Assembly (NCBI RefSeq): GCF_009687885.1
Contig: NZ_BLAF01000074.1
Coordinates: forward strand, 1-53,121
Direction of reading: 5' to 3'
Source: Acrocarpospora pleiomorpha
GTDB taxonomy: Bacteria > Actinomycetota > Actinomycetes > Streptosporangiales > Streptosporangiaceae
Length of the DNA: 53,121 nucleotides
Shown: positions 25,424 to 38,674 of the stretch, piece after piece
Layout of the letters: each line of letters opens with the position of its first letter
Numbering within the stretch: position 1 is the first letter of the stretch
Notes under the pieces: generated by a model
What the model saw: the letters and a program-made list of their open reading frames with translations, nothing else
Told to the model about the DNA's origin: nothing
Databases searched by the model: none
Program-made: the position numbers and the translations under genes

Positions 25424-26353
25424 GTGTACGGACATGTTGAGTTGCATGGCCATCGGGGCGCGCGAGGATTGCGCCCGGAGAACACGCTGCCAGGGCTGGC
25501 GTTCGCGCTGGAGCTCGGTGTCGACGCGCTGGAGTTCGACGTCACGCTGACGTCCGACCGCCAGCTCATCCTCAGCCACGACCTGACGATCTCGCCTCTG
25601 ACCAGCGCGGACACCACCGCGTTCACGCCGGGGGACGCGATGTTCCCTTACGTCGGCAAGCCCGTCAAAAGCCTCACGCAATATCAGATCCGGACACTGG
25701 ACGCCGGTGTCCGGCGGCCGAAGAAGGCCAACGATCCTTTCGCGGCCACCCAGGTCCCGATCCCCGACACCCGGATGCCCACTCTCGGCGCGGTGCTCGG
25801 CCTGGTCAGCGCGTACGGCGCGGACCAGGTCCGGCTGCACGTGGAGCTGAAATCCGACCCCACCCGCCCGGACCTCTCCCCCGACCACCAGCTTTTCACC
25901 GACCTGGTCCTGGCGGAGCTGGCTCGCCACAACCGCGTCCAGACCTCGGCGATCCTCAGCTTCGACTGGCGCATCCTGCAGGCCGCCCGCGACGCCGTCC
26001 CGCACCGCTTCGCGCTGATCGAAGCCGACACCATCGACCCCGCCTGGCTCGCCGGCTTCGACGTCCGCGACGTCGCCGACGACATCCCCGCCGCCGCGGA
26101 AGCCGTCGGCGCGACCGCCCTCTCACCCGACCGCGAGCTGATCGACCTGCCGCTGATGACCAGCGCCGCCCTGCGCGGCCTGCCCGTCGTGGCCTGGACG
26201 GTCAACGACCCCGAGGAGGCCGCGCGCCTCATCGACCTCGGCGTCGCCGGGATCGTCACCGACTACCCGGACCGCATGCGCGAACTGTGGACGGGCCGGG
26301 GCATGCGGCTGCCCGCCCCGATCCGTCCCCTCCGGCACGCGGCCATGACCTGA
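25424..26353 (+). CDS. Glycerophosphodiester phosphodiesterase
   Basis: The product (309 residues) is a GDPD-family TIM barrel that splits glycerophosphodiesters into glycerol 3-phosphate and an alcohol. HGHRGARGLRPENT gives the catalytic His and metal Glu; DALEFDVTLTSDRQLILSHD gives the second metal/catalytic set; HVELKSD and the C-terminal GIVTDYPDRM follow. No signal peptide is visible, so it is probably cytoplasmic. GTG 25424 with AGGTAGGG upstream is preferred; the frame is open from 25361. Confidence 0.85.
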   Translation: MYGHVELHGHRGARGLRPENTLPGLAFALELGVDALEFDVTLTSDRQLILSHDLTISPLTSADTTAFTPGDAMFPYVGKPVKSLTQYQIRTLDAGVRRPKKANDPFAATQVPIPDTRMPTLGAVLGLVSAYGADQVRLHVELKSDPTRPDLSPDHQLFTDLVLAELARHNRVQTSAILSFDWRILQAARDAVPHRFALIEADTIDPAWLAGFDVRDVADDIPAAAEAVGATALSPDRELIDLPLMTSAALRGLPVVAWTVNDPEEAARLIDLGVAGIVTDYPDRMRELWTGRGMRLPAPIRPLRHAAMT

Positions 26354-26370
26354 GTCAGTGGTTGGGAGGG

Positions 26371-26999
26371 TCAGGACAGGGCGTCGAATCCCGCGCGGAG
26401 GTGGGCCAGTCGTTGGGCGAGGTCGGACAGCGGGCCGGTCAGGGAGCTGTCGCCGGTCTTGCGGGCGGCTTCCCGTACGCGGGTGAGTTCGTTCTCGGCC
26501 GCGGTGAGGCGGCGGGAGAGTTCGGGCAGGACCGAGGGCTGGTCGCCGTTGCCGTTGGGTAGTTCGGCGGCCAGGCGTTCGCGGAGCAGGGCGGCCTGCT
26601 CGGTGAGGCGCTGGGTCATGTTGTAGAGCTCGACGAAGACCGCGACCTTGGCCCGGAGCACCCACGGGTCGAACGGTTTGGTCAGGTAGTCCACCGCGCC
26701 GGCCGCGTAGCCGCGGAAGGCGTAGTCGGGGGCGCTGTCGACGACCGTCAGGAAGATGATCGGGATGTTGCGGGTGCGCTCCCGGCGTTTGATGTGCGCG
26801 GCCGTTTCGAAGCCATCCATGCCGGGCATGCGCACGTCCAGCAGGATCAGCGCGAACTCGGTGCCGAGCAGCGCCTTCAGCGCCTCCTCGCCGGAGCGGG
26901 CCCGGACCGGGACCAGGTCGAGCGAGCTGAGGATCGCCTCCAGCGCGATCAGGTTCTCCTCCCGGTCGTCGACCATGAGGATCTTCGCGCGGTCGGGCA

Positions 27000-27000
<1 letters not shown>
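26371..27000 (-). CDS. Response regulator (REC domain with coiled-coil tail)
   Basis: Residues 1-125 are a receiver domain: ILMVDDREEN (acidic pair), LLDVRMPGMDG with the phospho-acceptor Asp55, FLTVVDSA and the conserved Lys in LTKPFDP. Residues 125-209 form a helical, coiled-coil-like tail (LTEQAALLRERLAAEL, LTAAENELTRVREAARK) and no DNA-binding domain. Its ATG overlaps the hybrid-kinase stop (TGATG), so the two are coupled. It is probably a single-domain-type output that relays phosphate or binds a partner. Confidence 0.88.
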
Positions 27001-31181
<4,181 letters not shown>

Positions 31182-31277
31182 AAGGCCTCCTCACACGCCA
31201 GTCTGTCACGTTCCGTGGACGTAAGGCTCACGCTTGTTTGACTCCGCGTCAGCCGGAAGTGTGGTAGGCAAAAAGAG
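31182..31277. promoter_or_regulatory. Divergent promoter region, hybrid kinase / SpoIIE phosphatase
   Basis: These 96 bases separate the kinase gene (minus) and the phosphatase gene (plus), so both could share regulation. AGAGG lies only just before the phosphatase GTG, closer than usual. Promoter boxes are not assigned. Confidence 0.45.
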
Positions 31278-32795
31278 GTGACGTCCACTCTACGTGCCGT
31301 CCTGGCCGCGTCGTTCGCGGCGGGGGACACGGCCGTTCCCGAGGTTAAGCGGTTCACGCACGAGGTGCTGACCGCGTGGGCCGCCATGTCCATGGTGGAG
31401 GACGCGCAGCGGGTGGCGGAGACGCTCGTGGCGGCGGTTCCGATCGGGTCCTTCGAGGTGCGGTGGCTGCACAAGGGGGATTCTCTCCAGATCGAGGTCA
31501 AGGAGCTCGGGCAGGAGCAGTCGTCGCCGATCGACGCGCCCGACTGGGGGGTGACCTACCACGGCACGGACCGCACCCGGTGGGCCCGCCTGGACCTGCC
31601 CGGGGGAGTCGCTGCGGAGGAGGTCACCGAGCGGGTCGCCGGACCCGGCTGGCTGGGGTTCCTGGCCGACGCCAGCGACCTCCTGGCCGGCACCCTCAAC
31701 CCCGACATGGTGCCCGCGATCATCGCCCAGATCGTGGTGCCCCGGCTGGCGTCCTGGTGCGCGGTCTACACGGCGGAACAGCACGGCGGACCGCTGCAGC
31801 TCGCCTACGTGTGGCACGCCGACGAATCCCGCACCGACGCGCTCCGCGCCGAGCTGGACGAGCTGGTGATGCCCGCCGCCGACGATCCCGCGGAGCTGAA
31901 CGTGGCCGGCTGGCAGGCCCTGGGGTTCCCGCTCACGGCCCGCGGGCGGCGCCTGGGCCTGATGTGCCTCGGGCGGCACGACCGGTTCCCAGACGAGGTC
32001 AGGCAGCTGGCCGAGGACCTGTCCCGCCGCTGCGCCCTCGCCCTCGACAACGCCCGGCTGTATGCCCAGCAGGCGGCCGCCAACCGGGCCCTGCAGCGCA
32101 GCCTGCTGCCGCTGGAGGAGCCCAAGGTGCCCGGCCTGGACTCGGCGGTGATCTACGAACCGGCCGGCGAGACCAACGAGGTGGGCGGCGACTTCTACGA
32201 CCTGTTCCCGGTCTCCGACGGCGTCTGGCGGTTCGCCATCGGCGACGTCTGCGGCACCGGGCCCGAGGCCGCGGCCGTCACCGGCCTGGCCCGGCACACC
32301 CTGCGCCTGCTCGCCCGCGAGGGGTACGGCGTCGCCGCCGTGGTCGGCCGCCTGAACCAGGCCATCCTCGAAGAGGGCGACCGCGCCAGGTTCCTGACCC
32401 TGCTGCACGGCGAGATCACCCTGGCCCGCGGCGGCCTGGACATCCGGCTGGTGTCGGCCGGGCACCCGGAGGCGCTGCGGCTGCGGCCGAGCGGCGTGGT
32501 GGAGACCGTGGCCTCTCCGCAGTCCCTGCTCGGGGTGTTCCCCGAGGCGCAGTTCGAGGCCGAGGCCGTCTGGCTCGGCCCCGGGGACGTGCTGCTCGGC
32601 GTGACCGACGGAGTCACCGAGCGGCGCGCGGGACCCCGGCTGCTGGACGACGACTCCGGGCTCGCCAAGTTATTGGCCGAATGCGTGGACCTGTCCGCGC
32701 GGGCGGTGGCCGAACGAATCCGCCGCGCCGTGCAGGACTTCGCGCCGGAACCGAGCGCCGACGACCTGGCCATCCTCGTCCTGCGCGCGCCTTAG
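31278..32795 (+). CDS. SpoIIE/PP2C-family phosphatase with N-terminal sensor region
   Basis: The 505-residue protein has an N-terminal region with an ATPase-like helix (FTHEVLTAWAAMSMVEDAQR, residues 26-46), a GAF-like region around residues 130-280, and a PP2C/SpoIIE phosphatase domain in residues 290-505: GETNEVGGDFYDLF and IGDVCGTGPEAAAVTG with metal-binding Asp residues, then LGVTDGVTERR and SADDLAILVLR. Such enzymes dephosphorylate anti-sigma antagonists in partner switching. The start is GTG 31278; the ribosome site is oddly close, so the N-terminus is uncertain. Its stop interlocks with that of the convergent S9 peptidase by 4 bases. Confidence 0.88.
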   Translation: MTSTLRAVLAASFAAGDTAVPEVKRFTHEVLTAWAAMSMVEDAQRVAETLVAAVPIGSFEVRWLHKGDSLQIEVKELGQEQSSPIDAPDWGVTYHGTDRTRWARLDLPGGVAAEEVTERVAGPGWLGFLADASDLLAGTLNPDMVPAIIAQIVVPRLASWCAVYTAEQHGGPLQLAYVWHADESRTDALRAELDELVMPAADDPAELNVAGWQALGFPLTARGRRLGLMCLGRHDRFPDEVRQLAEDLSRRCALALDNARLYAQQAAANRALQRSLLPLEEPKVPGLDSAVIYEPAGETNEVGGDFYDLFPVSDGVWRFAIGDVCGTGPEAAAVTGLARHTLRLLAREGYGVAAVVGRLNQAILEEGDRARFLTLLHGEITLARGGLDIRLVSAGHPEALRLRPSGVVETVASPQSLLGVFPEAQFEAEAVWLGPGDVLLGVTDGVTERRAGPRLLDDDSGLAKLLAECVDLSARAVAERIRRAVQDFAPEPSADDLAILVLRAP

Positions 32796-34540
32796 GGGCG
32801 GGCCAGCACCCGGTTGGCGAAGTCGATCTGGGTGCGCATCTGCCTGATGCGCTCCTCCACCACCCGGGAGGCGTGCGTCGCGTCGTAGCGGTAGACGTTG
32901 TATTCGCTGGACAGGGCGTCCAGGTAGTTCTCGATCTGGCGGATCGGGCAGCGCGGGTCGTTCTCGCCGGCCAGCACCAGCACCGGGGCCTCGACCATGT
33001 CGGCATACGTGATCGGGGAGGAGGCCGTGTAGCGGTCGGGGAACTCGGCCGGGGAGCCGCCGATCAGCGCGCGGTGGTAGGCGCGCAGTCCCTCCGCCTC
33101 GTCCTCGTAGGCGGCCGTGTGGTCGGCGATCGGGACCGCGGCGATCCCCGCCGTCCACGCCTTGGGCTGGGTGCCCAGGCCGAGCAGGGTCAGGAAGCCG
33201 CCCCACGAGCTGCCGGACAGCAGCAGCCGTTCCGGGTCGGCGATGCCCCGGTTGACCACCCAGTCGCGTACGGCGGCCACGTCGGCCAGCTCGATGTGGC
33301 CGATGTCGCCGTGCAGGGCGTCCCGCCAGGCGGAGCCGTACCCGGCCGAGCCGCGGTAGTTGATGCGGATCACCGCGAAGCCGCTGTCCACCCAGGCGGC
33401 CACGTGCGGCTGGAAGGAGTCGTCGTCCTGCGCGGACGGGCCGCCGTGCAGCAGGAACACGGTCGGGTACGGCTGCGGCGTGCCGATCGGCCGGGACACC
33501 AGGGCGTGGATTCGCCCGCCGGGCCCGTCCACGTCGATGTCCTCCAGCGGCACCGACGGCGGCGCGGTCGGGCCGGGGTTGATCACCACGTGGCCGTGGC
33601 TCGACCTGATCACCGGGGCCTGGGCGGCGCTGGACCAGGAGTATTCGACGGTTCCGTCCGGCCGGGCCACGGCGGCGTCGATCACGCCGTGCGGGGTGTC
33701 GATGGGGGTCATGGCGCCCCCGGCCAGGTCGTACTTGAGGAGTTCGGTACGGCCTCGGTGGTTGTGCACGATGAGCAGGGAACGCCCGTCCACATACCAG
33801 TCGGCGGTGACCTCGCCGGGCACCCGCAGGTAGATCTCGCGCTGCTCGCCGGTGAGCGGATCCCACACCAGCGGCTCGTGGCGGCCGCGCCGCTCGTGCA
33901 GCACCAGCAGGCGGCGGTCGCCCAGCACGGGCGCGAACCTGATGCCGGTCACGCCCTTGCCCGACCCGTCGCGCAGGTCGCCGACGACCGTGCCGTCGGA
34001 CTTCAGCACCCGCAGCGCGGGGTGGCGGGAGTCGCCGTGCTCGCTGTGGTTGATCGCGATCAGCGAGCCGTCCAGCGAGATCCCGGCCACGGAGGCGAAC
34101 TCGTCGTGCCGGTAGAGGAGCTTGGGGTCCTCGTTCTCGTGCACGAGGACGACCTGGAACCCCTTGCGGCAGGCGCGGCCGATGGCGGCCGTCCCGTTCG
34201 CGGCGAGCCCGAGGCCGCACGGGTATCCGGGGGAGACGTTGACGGGTTCGGCCGGGCCGCCGCGGAAGGGCTGGCGGATCCAGACGCCGTACTCGTCGCC
34301 GTCGGTGTCGGCGAACCACCAGATCCACTGGCCGGTCGGGTCCACGTCGCCGTGCGCCGTCCCGTTCGGGCGGTTGGTGACTTGCCGGGTCTGCCCGGTG
34401 GCCCGGTCCCAGGCGTAGATCTCCCAGGTTCCGGAGGTGTTGGAGCGATAAACGGCGTGATGCGGGGCCTGGCGTGCCCAGACCGGCAGCGTCGTGCGTG
34501 GGGCGCGGAACCTGGCCTGCCAGCGTTCCTCGGCCTTCAT
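32792..34540 (-). CDS. S9-family serine peptidase (prolyl oligopeptidase-like)
   Basis: The 582-residue protein has a beta-propeller-like N-terminal half (repeated strands such as GTWEIYAWDRATGQTRQV and ISLDGSLIAINHSEHGD) and an alpha/beta hydrolase in residues 330-582. The nucleophile is Ser near 443 in LLSGSSWGGFLTL; the Asp is near 527 in LAGENDPRCPI; the His is near 556 in YDATHAS, where the usual family text is GHG. It probably removes or cuts short peptides in the cytoplasm; no signal peptide is visible. The 3' end overlaps the convergent phosphatase gene by 4 bases. Confidence 0.88.
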   Translation of the reverse strand: MKAEERWQARFRAPRTTLPVWARQAPHHAVYRSNTSGTWEIYAWDRATGQTRQVTNRPNGTAHGDVDPTGQWIWWFADTDGDEYGVWIRQPFRGGPAEPVNVSPGYPCGLGLAANGTAAIGRACRKGFQVVLVHENEDPKLLYRHDEFASVAGISLDGSLIAINHSEHGDSRHPALRVLKSDGTVVGDLRDGSGKGVTGIRFAPVLGDRRLLVLHERRGRHEPLVWDPLTGEQREIYLRVPGEVTADWYVDGRSLLIVHNHRGRTELLKYDLAGGAMTPIDTPHGVIDAAVARPDGTVEYSWSSAAQAPVIRSSHGHVVINPGPTAPPSVPLEDIDVDGPGGRIHALVSRPIGTPQPYPTVFLLHGGPSAQDDDSFQPHVAAWVDSGFAVIRINYRGSAGYGSAWRDALHGDIGHIELADVAAVRDWVVNRGIADPERLLLSGSSWGGFLTLLGLGTQPKAWTAGIAAVPIADHTAAYEDEAEGLRAYHRALIGGSPAEFPDRYTASSPITYADMVEAPVLVLAGENDPRCPIRQIENYLDALSSEYNVYRYDATHASRVVEERIRQMRTQIDFANRVLARP

Positions 34541-34671
34541 CGGTGATTCCTCCCGGGGTCCGCCGTTAAGTATGTCTCGTCGGTCTCCAGAACGGCCCAG
34601 AATTTGGGGATGTTACGGGGGAATTTACGGCTAAAACTCCCTCCGGTCACTAGGGTCACAACCGCGAGGTT

Positions 34672-35475
34672 TCACCTCCGTGGTCGCCAGCCTGTGATCA
34701 GCACCGACGCCCGCACCGTGACCGGATCCGGAAGCGCGTCCAGTCCCGTTTCCCGCTCATGCCAGGCACTCGGCCCCATCCCGACGACCTCCGAGACCGC
34801 CTTGTGATCGAGCTCCAAGTCAAATTCCAGCCGATCCTGTACGGCTAGCGCAAACCATTCCCCCACAGCCGCCGCCAACCGCCCTTCCTTGTCCTCCTCC
34901 ACCCGCAACAACCCCAGCCCCTCCACGAGCGGACTCAGATGATCGGCCCCCGGCGTGACCGTCACCAGCATCCCCCCAGGCTTGAGCACCCGCGCGAACT
35001 CACCGGGATTACGCGGCGCGAACACGTTCAGCAGCACGTCAAGCGCATCAGCCTTGACCGGCAGCGGCCTCCACACATCCGCCACGACCGCGCCGATCCG
35101 AGGATGCGCCCGCGCGGCCCGCTTCAGCGCATGCTTGGACACATCCAGGGCCAGCCCAACCCCTTTGATGGCCTTAGCGAGATAGAACCCGGTCCCCGCC
35201 CCCGCGTCGCCAACGATCTGCCCCATCCCGCACAGATCGGCCAGCCGGGCGGCGATCGGATCGTAATACCCGGCGGCGAGAAAATCGTCCCTGGCCGCGA
35301 CCATGGCCGGAGTGTCGGCTGTACCCGGCCGTGTCGATCCGGTAAGTAGGTTGACATATCCTTGTTTGGAGATGTCAAAGACGTGTTGACGTGTGCAAAC
35401 GATCGATTCAGGGAGCAAGGAGAAGGACTCCTGGCACACCGGACAACGAAGCAGTTCCAATACGTCGACAAGCAC
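34672..35475 (-). CDS. RlmA-like 23S rRNA (guanine-N1) methyltransferase
   Basis: The 267-residue protein starts with a Cys4-type zinc ribbon (LRCPVCQ, SIVCTRQHVFD, then YVNLL), the hallmark of RlmA/TlrB enzymes that methylate a guanine in helix 35 of 23S rRNA. The SAM-binding domain follows (VGDAGAGTGFYLAKAI, then LDVSKHALKRA, LNVFAPRNPGEFARVLKPGG). Base-specific position (G745 or G748) cannot be decided here; the second confers macrolide resistance in producers. GTG 35475 is chosen to place the zinc ribbon near the N-terminus; the ribosome site is weak. Confidence 0.8.
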   Translation of the reverse strand: MLVDVLELLRCPVCQESFSLLPESIVCTRQHVFDISKQGYVNLLTGSTRPGTADTPAMVAARDDFLAAGYYDPIAARLADLCGMGQIVGDAGAGTGFYLAKAIKGVGLALDVSKHALKRAARAHPRIGAVVADVWRPLPVKADALDVLLNVFAPRNPGEFARVLKPGGMLVTVTPGADHLSPLVEGLGLLRVEEDKEGRLAAAVGEWFALAVQDRLEFDLELDHKAVSEVVGMGPSAWHERETGLDALPDPVTVRASVLITGWRPRR

Positions 35476-35546
35476 CCGTTCAGTAAAACAGCAAGTCGAC
35501 TGCAAGCCGCAGGGGGTGCAATAGGCACACCACAAAGGAGATCGAA

Positions 35547-35693
35547 ATGACCAGGACCCGCCGCTGCTGCCCCCGCTGCCACACCGTGCTCGACGAGGGC
35601 CCCATCCTCTACCGCTGCGCCAGCTGCCAGCGCGCCGTCTACGCGGCCGACCTCGACTTCGACTACCCGGTCGCCACCCGCTCAGCACGCTGA
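35547..35693 (+). CDS. 48-residue zinc-ribbon protein
   Basis: This small gene begins at ATG 35547 with a clear AAAGGAG site 7 nt upstream. The product MTRTRRCCPRCHTVLDEG then YRCASCQRAVYAADLDFDY has two CxxC motifs (CPRC, CASC), enough for one zinc ribbon. The function is unknown; small zinc ribbons may bind RNA or ribosomal partners. It lies between the RlmA-like gene (divergent) and the MBL hydrolase (same strand, 60 bp downstream). Confidence 0.75.
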   Translation: MTRTRRCCPRCHTVLDEGPILYRCASCQRAVYAADLDFDYPVATRSAR

Positions 35694-35753
35694 CATCCGG
35701 TAGATCCACCCCGCAGTCGCGTTCTTGTACGACATCAAAGATATTGTTCGGTA

Positions 35754-36503
35754 ATGCCGTACCAGCCGAGGGTCTTCGCGGGGGTCGAGGTGGTCGCGCT
35801 CTGCGACGCCGTCGGCCCGATGGGGGCCGCCATCAGCCGCCCGCTACCCGAGCTCTTCCCTGGTGGGAGCTTCGCCGCCGACGAAGAGTGGGTCCTGCAC
35901 TTCCACTGCCACCTGCTCCGCGCGCCCGGCGGCACGGTCCTGGTGGACACCGGGATCGGCGCTCTGGACTCGCCCGCCTCCGGCTGGGCACCGGTGCCGG
36001 GACGACTGGAAGCCGAACTCGCCGCGGTGGGCGTGACACCCGAGGACGTGGACGTGGTCATCCTGACCCACCTGCACAGCGATCACGCCAGCGGCGCGGT
36101 CGTGAACGGCGCCCCCGCCTTCCCCAACGCCCGATACGTGATCCAGCAGACCGAACTCGACTGGTCCGGCGGCGGCCTGATGCGCGACCGGGTGATCCGC
36201 CCGCTCAAGGACGCCCTCGAGACCGTCCACCGCACCGCCGAACCGATCCCCGGCATCAGGGTCGCCCTCGCCCCCGGCCACACCCCCGGCCACCAGATAG
36301 TCGAGGTCGGCGACCTGATCATCTCCGGCGACGCCCTGCTCCACGAGGCCCAACTCGCCGATCCGTCGATCCGCTACCTCTACGACGACGACCAGGAGAC
36401 GGCCGTGAAGACACGGACCGCCCTGCTGAACCGCGCGACCGTGCTGGCCACCTCCCATTTCGCCGACCCGTTCACGCCGGTTCGATCGGGCGATACGGCT
36501 TGA
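35754..36503 (+). CDS. MBL-fold metallo-hydrolase
   Basis: The 249-residue protein has the metallo-beta-lactamase fold: VDTGIGAL, the metal site THLHSDHASG near residue 107, GHTPGHQIVEVGD and SGDALL, then a final His in TSHFADPF. It is a hydrolase, possibly of lactones or a thioester; the closest look is to the N-acyl-homoserine-lactonase-like group, but the substrate is unknown. No good ribosome site precedes ATG 35754, so it may be leaderless. Its end overlaps the convergent MFS gene by 32 bases. Confidence 0.82.
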   Translation: MPYQPRVFAGVEVVALCDAVGPMGAAISRPLPELFPGGSFAADEEWVLHFHCHLLRAPGGTVLVDTGIGALDSPASGWAPVPGRLEAELAAVGVTPEDVDVVILTHLHSDHASGAVVNGAPAFPNARYVIQQTELDWSGGGLMRDRVIRPLKDALETVHRTAEPIPGIRVALAPGHTPGHQIVEVGDLIISGDALLHEAQLADPSIRYLYDDDQETAVKTRTALLNRATVLATSHFADPFTPVRSGDTA

Positions 36504-37707
36504 GCGTGGCGGCGGATCCCCGGGCGTGACGACGCCGCGCCCGCGCCCGGTAGCGCAGCAGCTGCCAGATCGCGATCGCCCAGATCGGATACTGCGCCGC
36601 CAGGGCCAGGCGGAAGTCGCCGTGCACGTCCAGGCCGATTCCGATCAAGCCCAGCAGGGTCACCGTGACCAGGAAGCCGCCGCCGTTGACGATGCCGGTG
36701 GCCACGCCGATGCGCGCGGCGGGGTTGAACGTGCGCGCGTAGTCGAAGCCGATCACCGAGCCGGGGCCGTTGGCGGCCAGCACCACCATGTGCGCGATCA
36801 GCAGCCATCCGGGGGCGGGGCCCGGCCACAGCAGCACCACCGTCCAGGCCGTGGCGGTGCTGGCGACGATCGCCAGCACCATCCAGGAGCGCCGGGTCGG
36901 GAAACGTCCGGCCAGCCAGCCGAAGAGCGGGTTGTAGGCGAGGGACAGCACGGTGAGCGCTGTGATCAGGCCGCCCGCCGCCTGCGGGCTGAGTTCTTGC
37001 TCCTTGACCAGGAACGGGTATCCCCAGAGCAGGAGGAAAGCCGCTCCTGACGACTGCGTCGCGGCATGCGTCCACATCCCGAGGCGGGTGCCCGGTTCCG
37101 CCCAGGCGGCGCGTACACCCCGGGCTTCGCCCGCACCGTCCGGACGGCCTTCGCGTAACCCCAGCAGGACGACGATCAGCGCGAGCGCGCACAATCCGGC
37201 GGCGCCGAGGAAGGTGGGCGTCCAGCCGTACCGGTGTAAGGCGGTGATCAGCGGGACGGCCGCGGCGATTCCGCCGATGGCGCCGAGCAGGCCGGTGAGC
37301 TGGACCATGAGCGGGTTGCGGTGGGACGGGAAGGAGAGGTTGATCATCCGGATCACGCTGATGAACGACATCGCGTCGCCGCAGCCGACCAGCACCCGGG
37401 CCGCGACCGCGCCGAGCGCCCCGGTGGACAGGGCGAAGACCAGCTGCCCCAAGCCCATGATCAGGGCTCCGGCCAGCAGCATTCGTTTGGAGCCGAACCG
37501 GTCGACCAGGATGCCGACGGGGATCTGCATCCCGGCGTACACCAGCAGTTGCAGCATGGCGAGCACGGACAGGCCGGCGGCGCCGAGGCCGAAACGTTCG
37601 GCCGCGTCCAGGCCGCTCACGCCGAGGGTCTGGCGCTGGAAGACGGCCACCGCGTATCCGAAAACACCGACCAGCCAGAAAAGCAGCGCCTTCCGTCCCC
37701 CCGCCAT
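36472..37707 (-). CDS. MFS transporter
   Basis: The 411-residue protein has twelve predicted membrane helices and the MFS loop GILVDRFGSKRMLLAG between helices 2 and 3. VGCGDAMSFISVIRMINLSFP and the second half (GWLAGRFPTRRSW) resemble the nitrate/nitrite- or sugar-phosphate-like branch, but the substrate is not clear. It is divergent from the TolB-like gene at 37796 and convergent with the MBL hydrolase. Confidence 0.85.
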   Translation of the reverse strand: MAGGRKALLFWLVGVFGYAVAVFQRQTLGVSGLDAAERFGLGAAGLSVLAMLQLLVYAGMQIPVGILVDRFGSKRMLLAGALIMGLGQLVFALSTGALGAVAARVLVGCGDAMSFISVIRMINLSFPSHRNPLMVQLTGLLGAIGGIAAAVPLITALHRYGWTPTFLGAAGLCALALIVVLLGLREGRPDGAGEARGVRAAWAEPGTRLGMWTHAATQSSGAAFLLLWGYPFLVKEQELSPQAAGGLITALTVLSLAYNPLFGWLAGRFPTRRSWMVLAIVASTATAWTVVLLWPGPAPGWLLIAHMVVLAANGPGSVIGFDYARTFNPAARIGVATGIVNGGGFLVTVTLLGLIGIGLDVHGDFRLALAAQYPIWAIAIWQLLRYRARARRRHARGSAATLKPYRPIEPA

Positions 37708-37795
37708 ACCGACAACTTTACCTTTACTATATTTTTTCGGGATAAACGGGGTGGCTGGTTGGCAGTGGTGTGGCGAATCCAGCAGGATCTGATGG
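37708..37795. promoter_or_regulatory. AT-rich divergent promoter region, MFS/TolB-like
   Basis: These 88 bases lie between two divergent genes. The left half (CTTTACCTTTACTATATTTTTT) is strikingly AT-rich for this genome, which is typical of a promoter or a DNA-bending site. Precise boxes are not assigned. Confidence 0.5.
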
Positions 37796-38674
37796 ATGAG
37801 AACCCGGATCTTGGCCGTCGCGGCGCTTTTGACCCCTCTTGTCTTCCCGGTGAGTGCGGCCGCCGCGACCGCGACCGCGCCCGTGTCCGGAGGGGTCTTC
37901 TATCGCTTCTCCGACAAGGCCGACATCTACCGCTACCTGGCGGGCAAGTTCACCAAGACCAGCGTCGGCGGCGCCGGGCAGTTCTCCGCCTCGCCGGACG
38001 GCAAGAAGGTGGCCTGGGTCGACTACAACAGCAAGCTGCACGTGACCGAAGGCAAGACCGACAAGATCGTCGCCAAGAACGCGATCTTCGGAGCGCCGTG
38101 CGCCACGCCGGTCTGGTCGGCCGACTCCCAGCGGCTGGCGTTCCCGATGACCGGCACTGAGGGCAAAGCGCCCATCGGCGTGGTCAACGCCGACGGCACG
38201 GGCGCCAAGAAGGTCGGCCGCACGTACGGCGTCTGCCACCTGGCCTGGTCAGCGAACGGCCGCTACCTGGCCGGCTACACGGGCACCACCGAAGGCGTGC
38301 ACCTGCTGGACGTGACCACGGGCAAGACCCGCAAGGCCGCCGGGATCAAGCTGGCCAACCACGTGCAGAGCCTCTCGCCCGACGGGAGGAAGGTCATCAT
38401 CCACGCGCTCAAGCCGTCCGATGAAGGCGGCGACGGCGTCTGGCCGAGTTACTTCCGGCCGACCGTGGTGGACACGGTGACGGGCGCGAAGCTCACCATT
38501 CCCGTCAAGGGCACCCTGATCGGCGCGATTTACCTCCGCGACGGCCGCTTGGCGGTCCGGGTCAAGGGCGCGTCTCGCAACACGGTGGTCGTGCTCAGCA
38601 AGTCGCTCAAGCCCGTCCAGAAGTTCGCCGAGCCCGCCAACGTCCGCACCATGGGCCTGCTTCAGCTGCTCTGA
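37796..38674 (+). CDS. Secreted TolB/WD40-like beta-propeller protein
   Basis: The 292-residue product has a signal peptide (MRTRILAVAALLTPLVF, then AAAA cleavage near residue 24). The rest consists of propeller-type repeats with the SPDGKKVAW, WSADSQRLAF, NADGTGAKKV, WSANGRYLAG, SPDGRKVIIH series. These bind partners but usually lack catalysis. Function unknown. The 3' end overlaps the convergent Nudix gene by 13 bases. Confidence 0.8.
   Translation: MRTRILAVAALLTPLVFPVSAAAATATAPVSGGVFYRFSDKADIYRYLAGKFTKTSVGGAGQFSASPDGKKVAWVDYNSKLHVTEGKTDKIVAKNAIFGAPCATPVWSADSQRLAFPMTGTEGKAPIGVVNADGTGAKKVGRTYGVCHLAWSANGRYLAGYTGTTEGVHLLDVTTGKTRKAAGIKLANHVQSLSPDGRKVIIHALKPSDEGGDGVWPSYFRPTVVDTVTGAKLTIPVKGTLIGAIYLRDGRLAVRVKGASRNTVVVLSKSLKPVQKFAEPANVRTMGLLQLL

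Noticed and set aside
31376..34546. Plus-strand open frame of over 1000 codons spanning the SpoIIE and S9 genes
   Set aside because: It runs out of frame with SpoIIE and antisense to S9, both well supported. Its Arg/Gly/Ala-rich translation has no domain.
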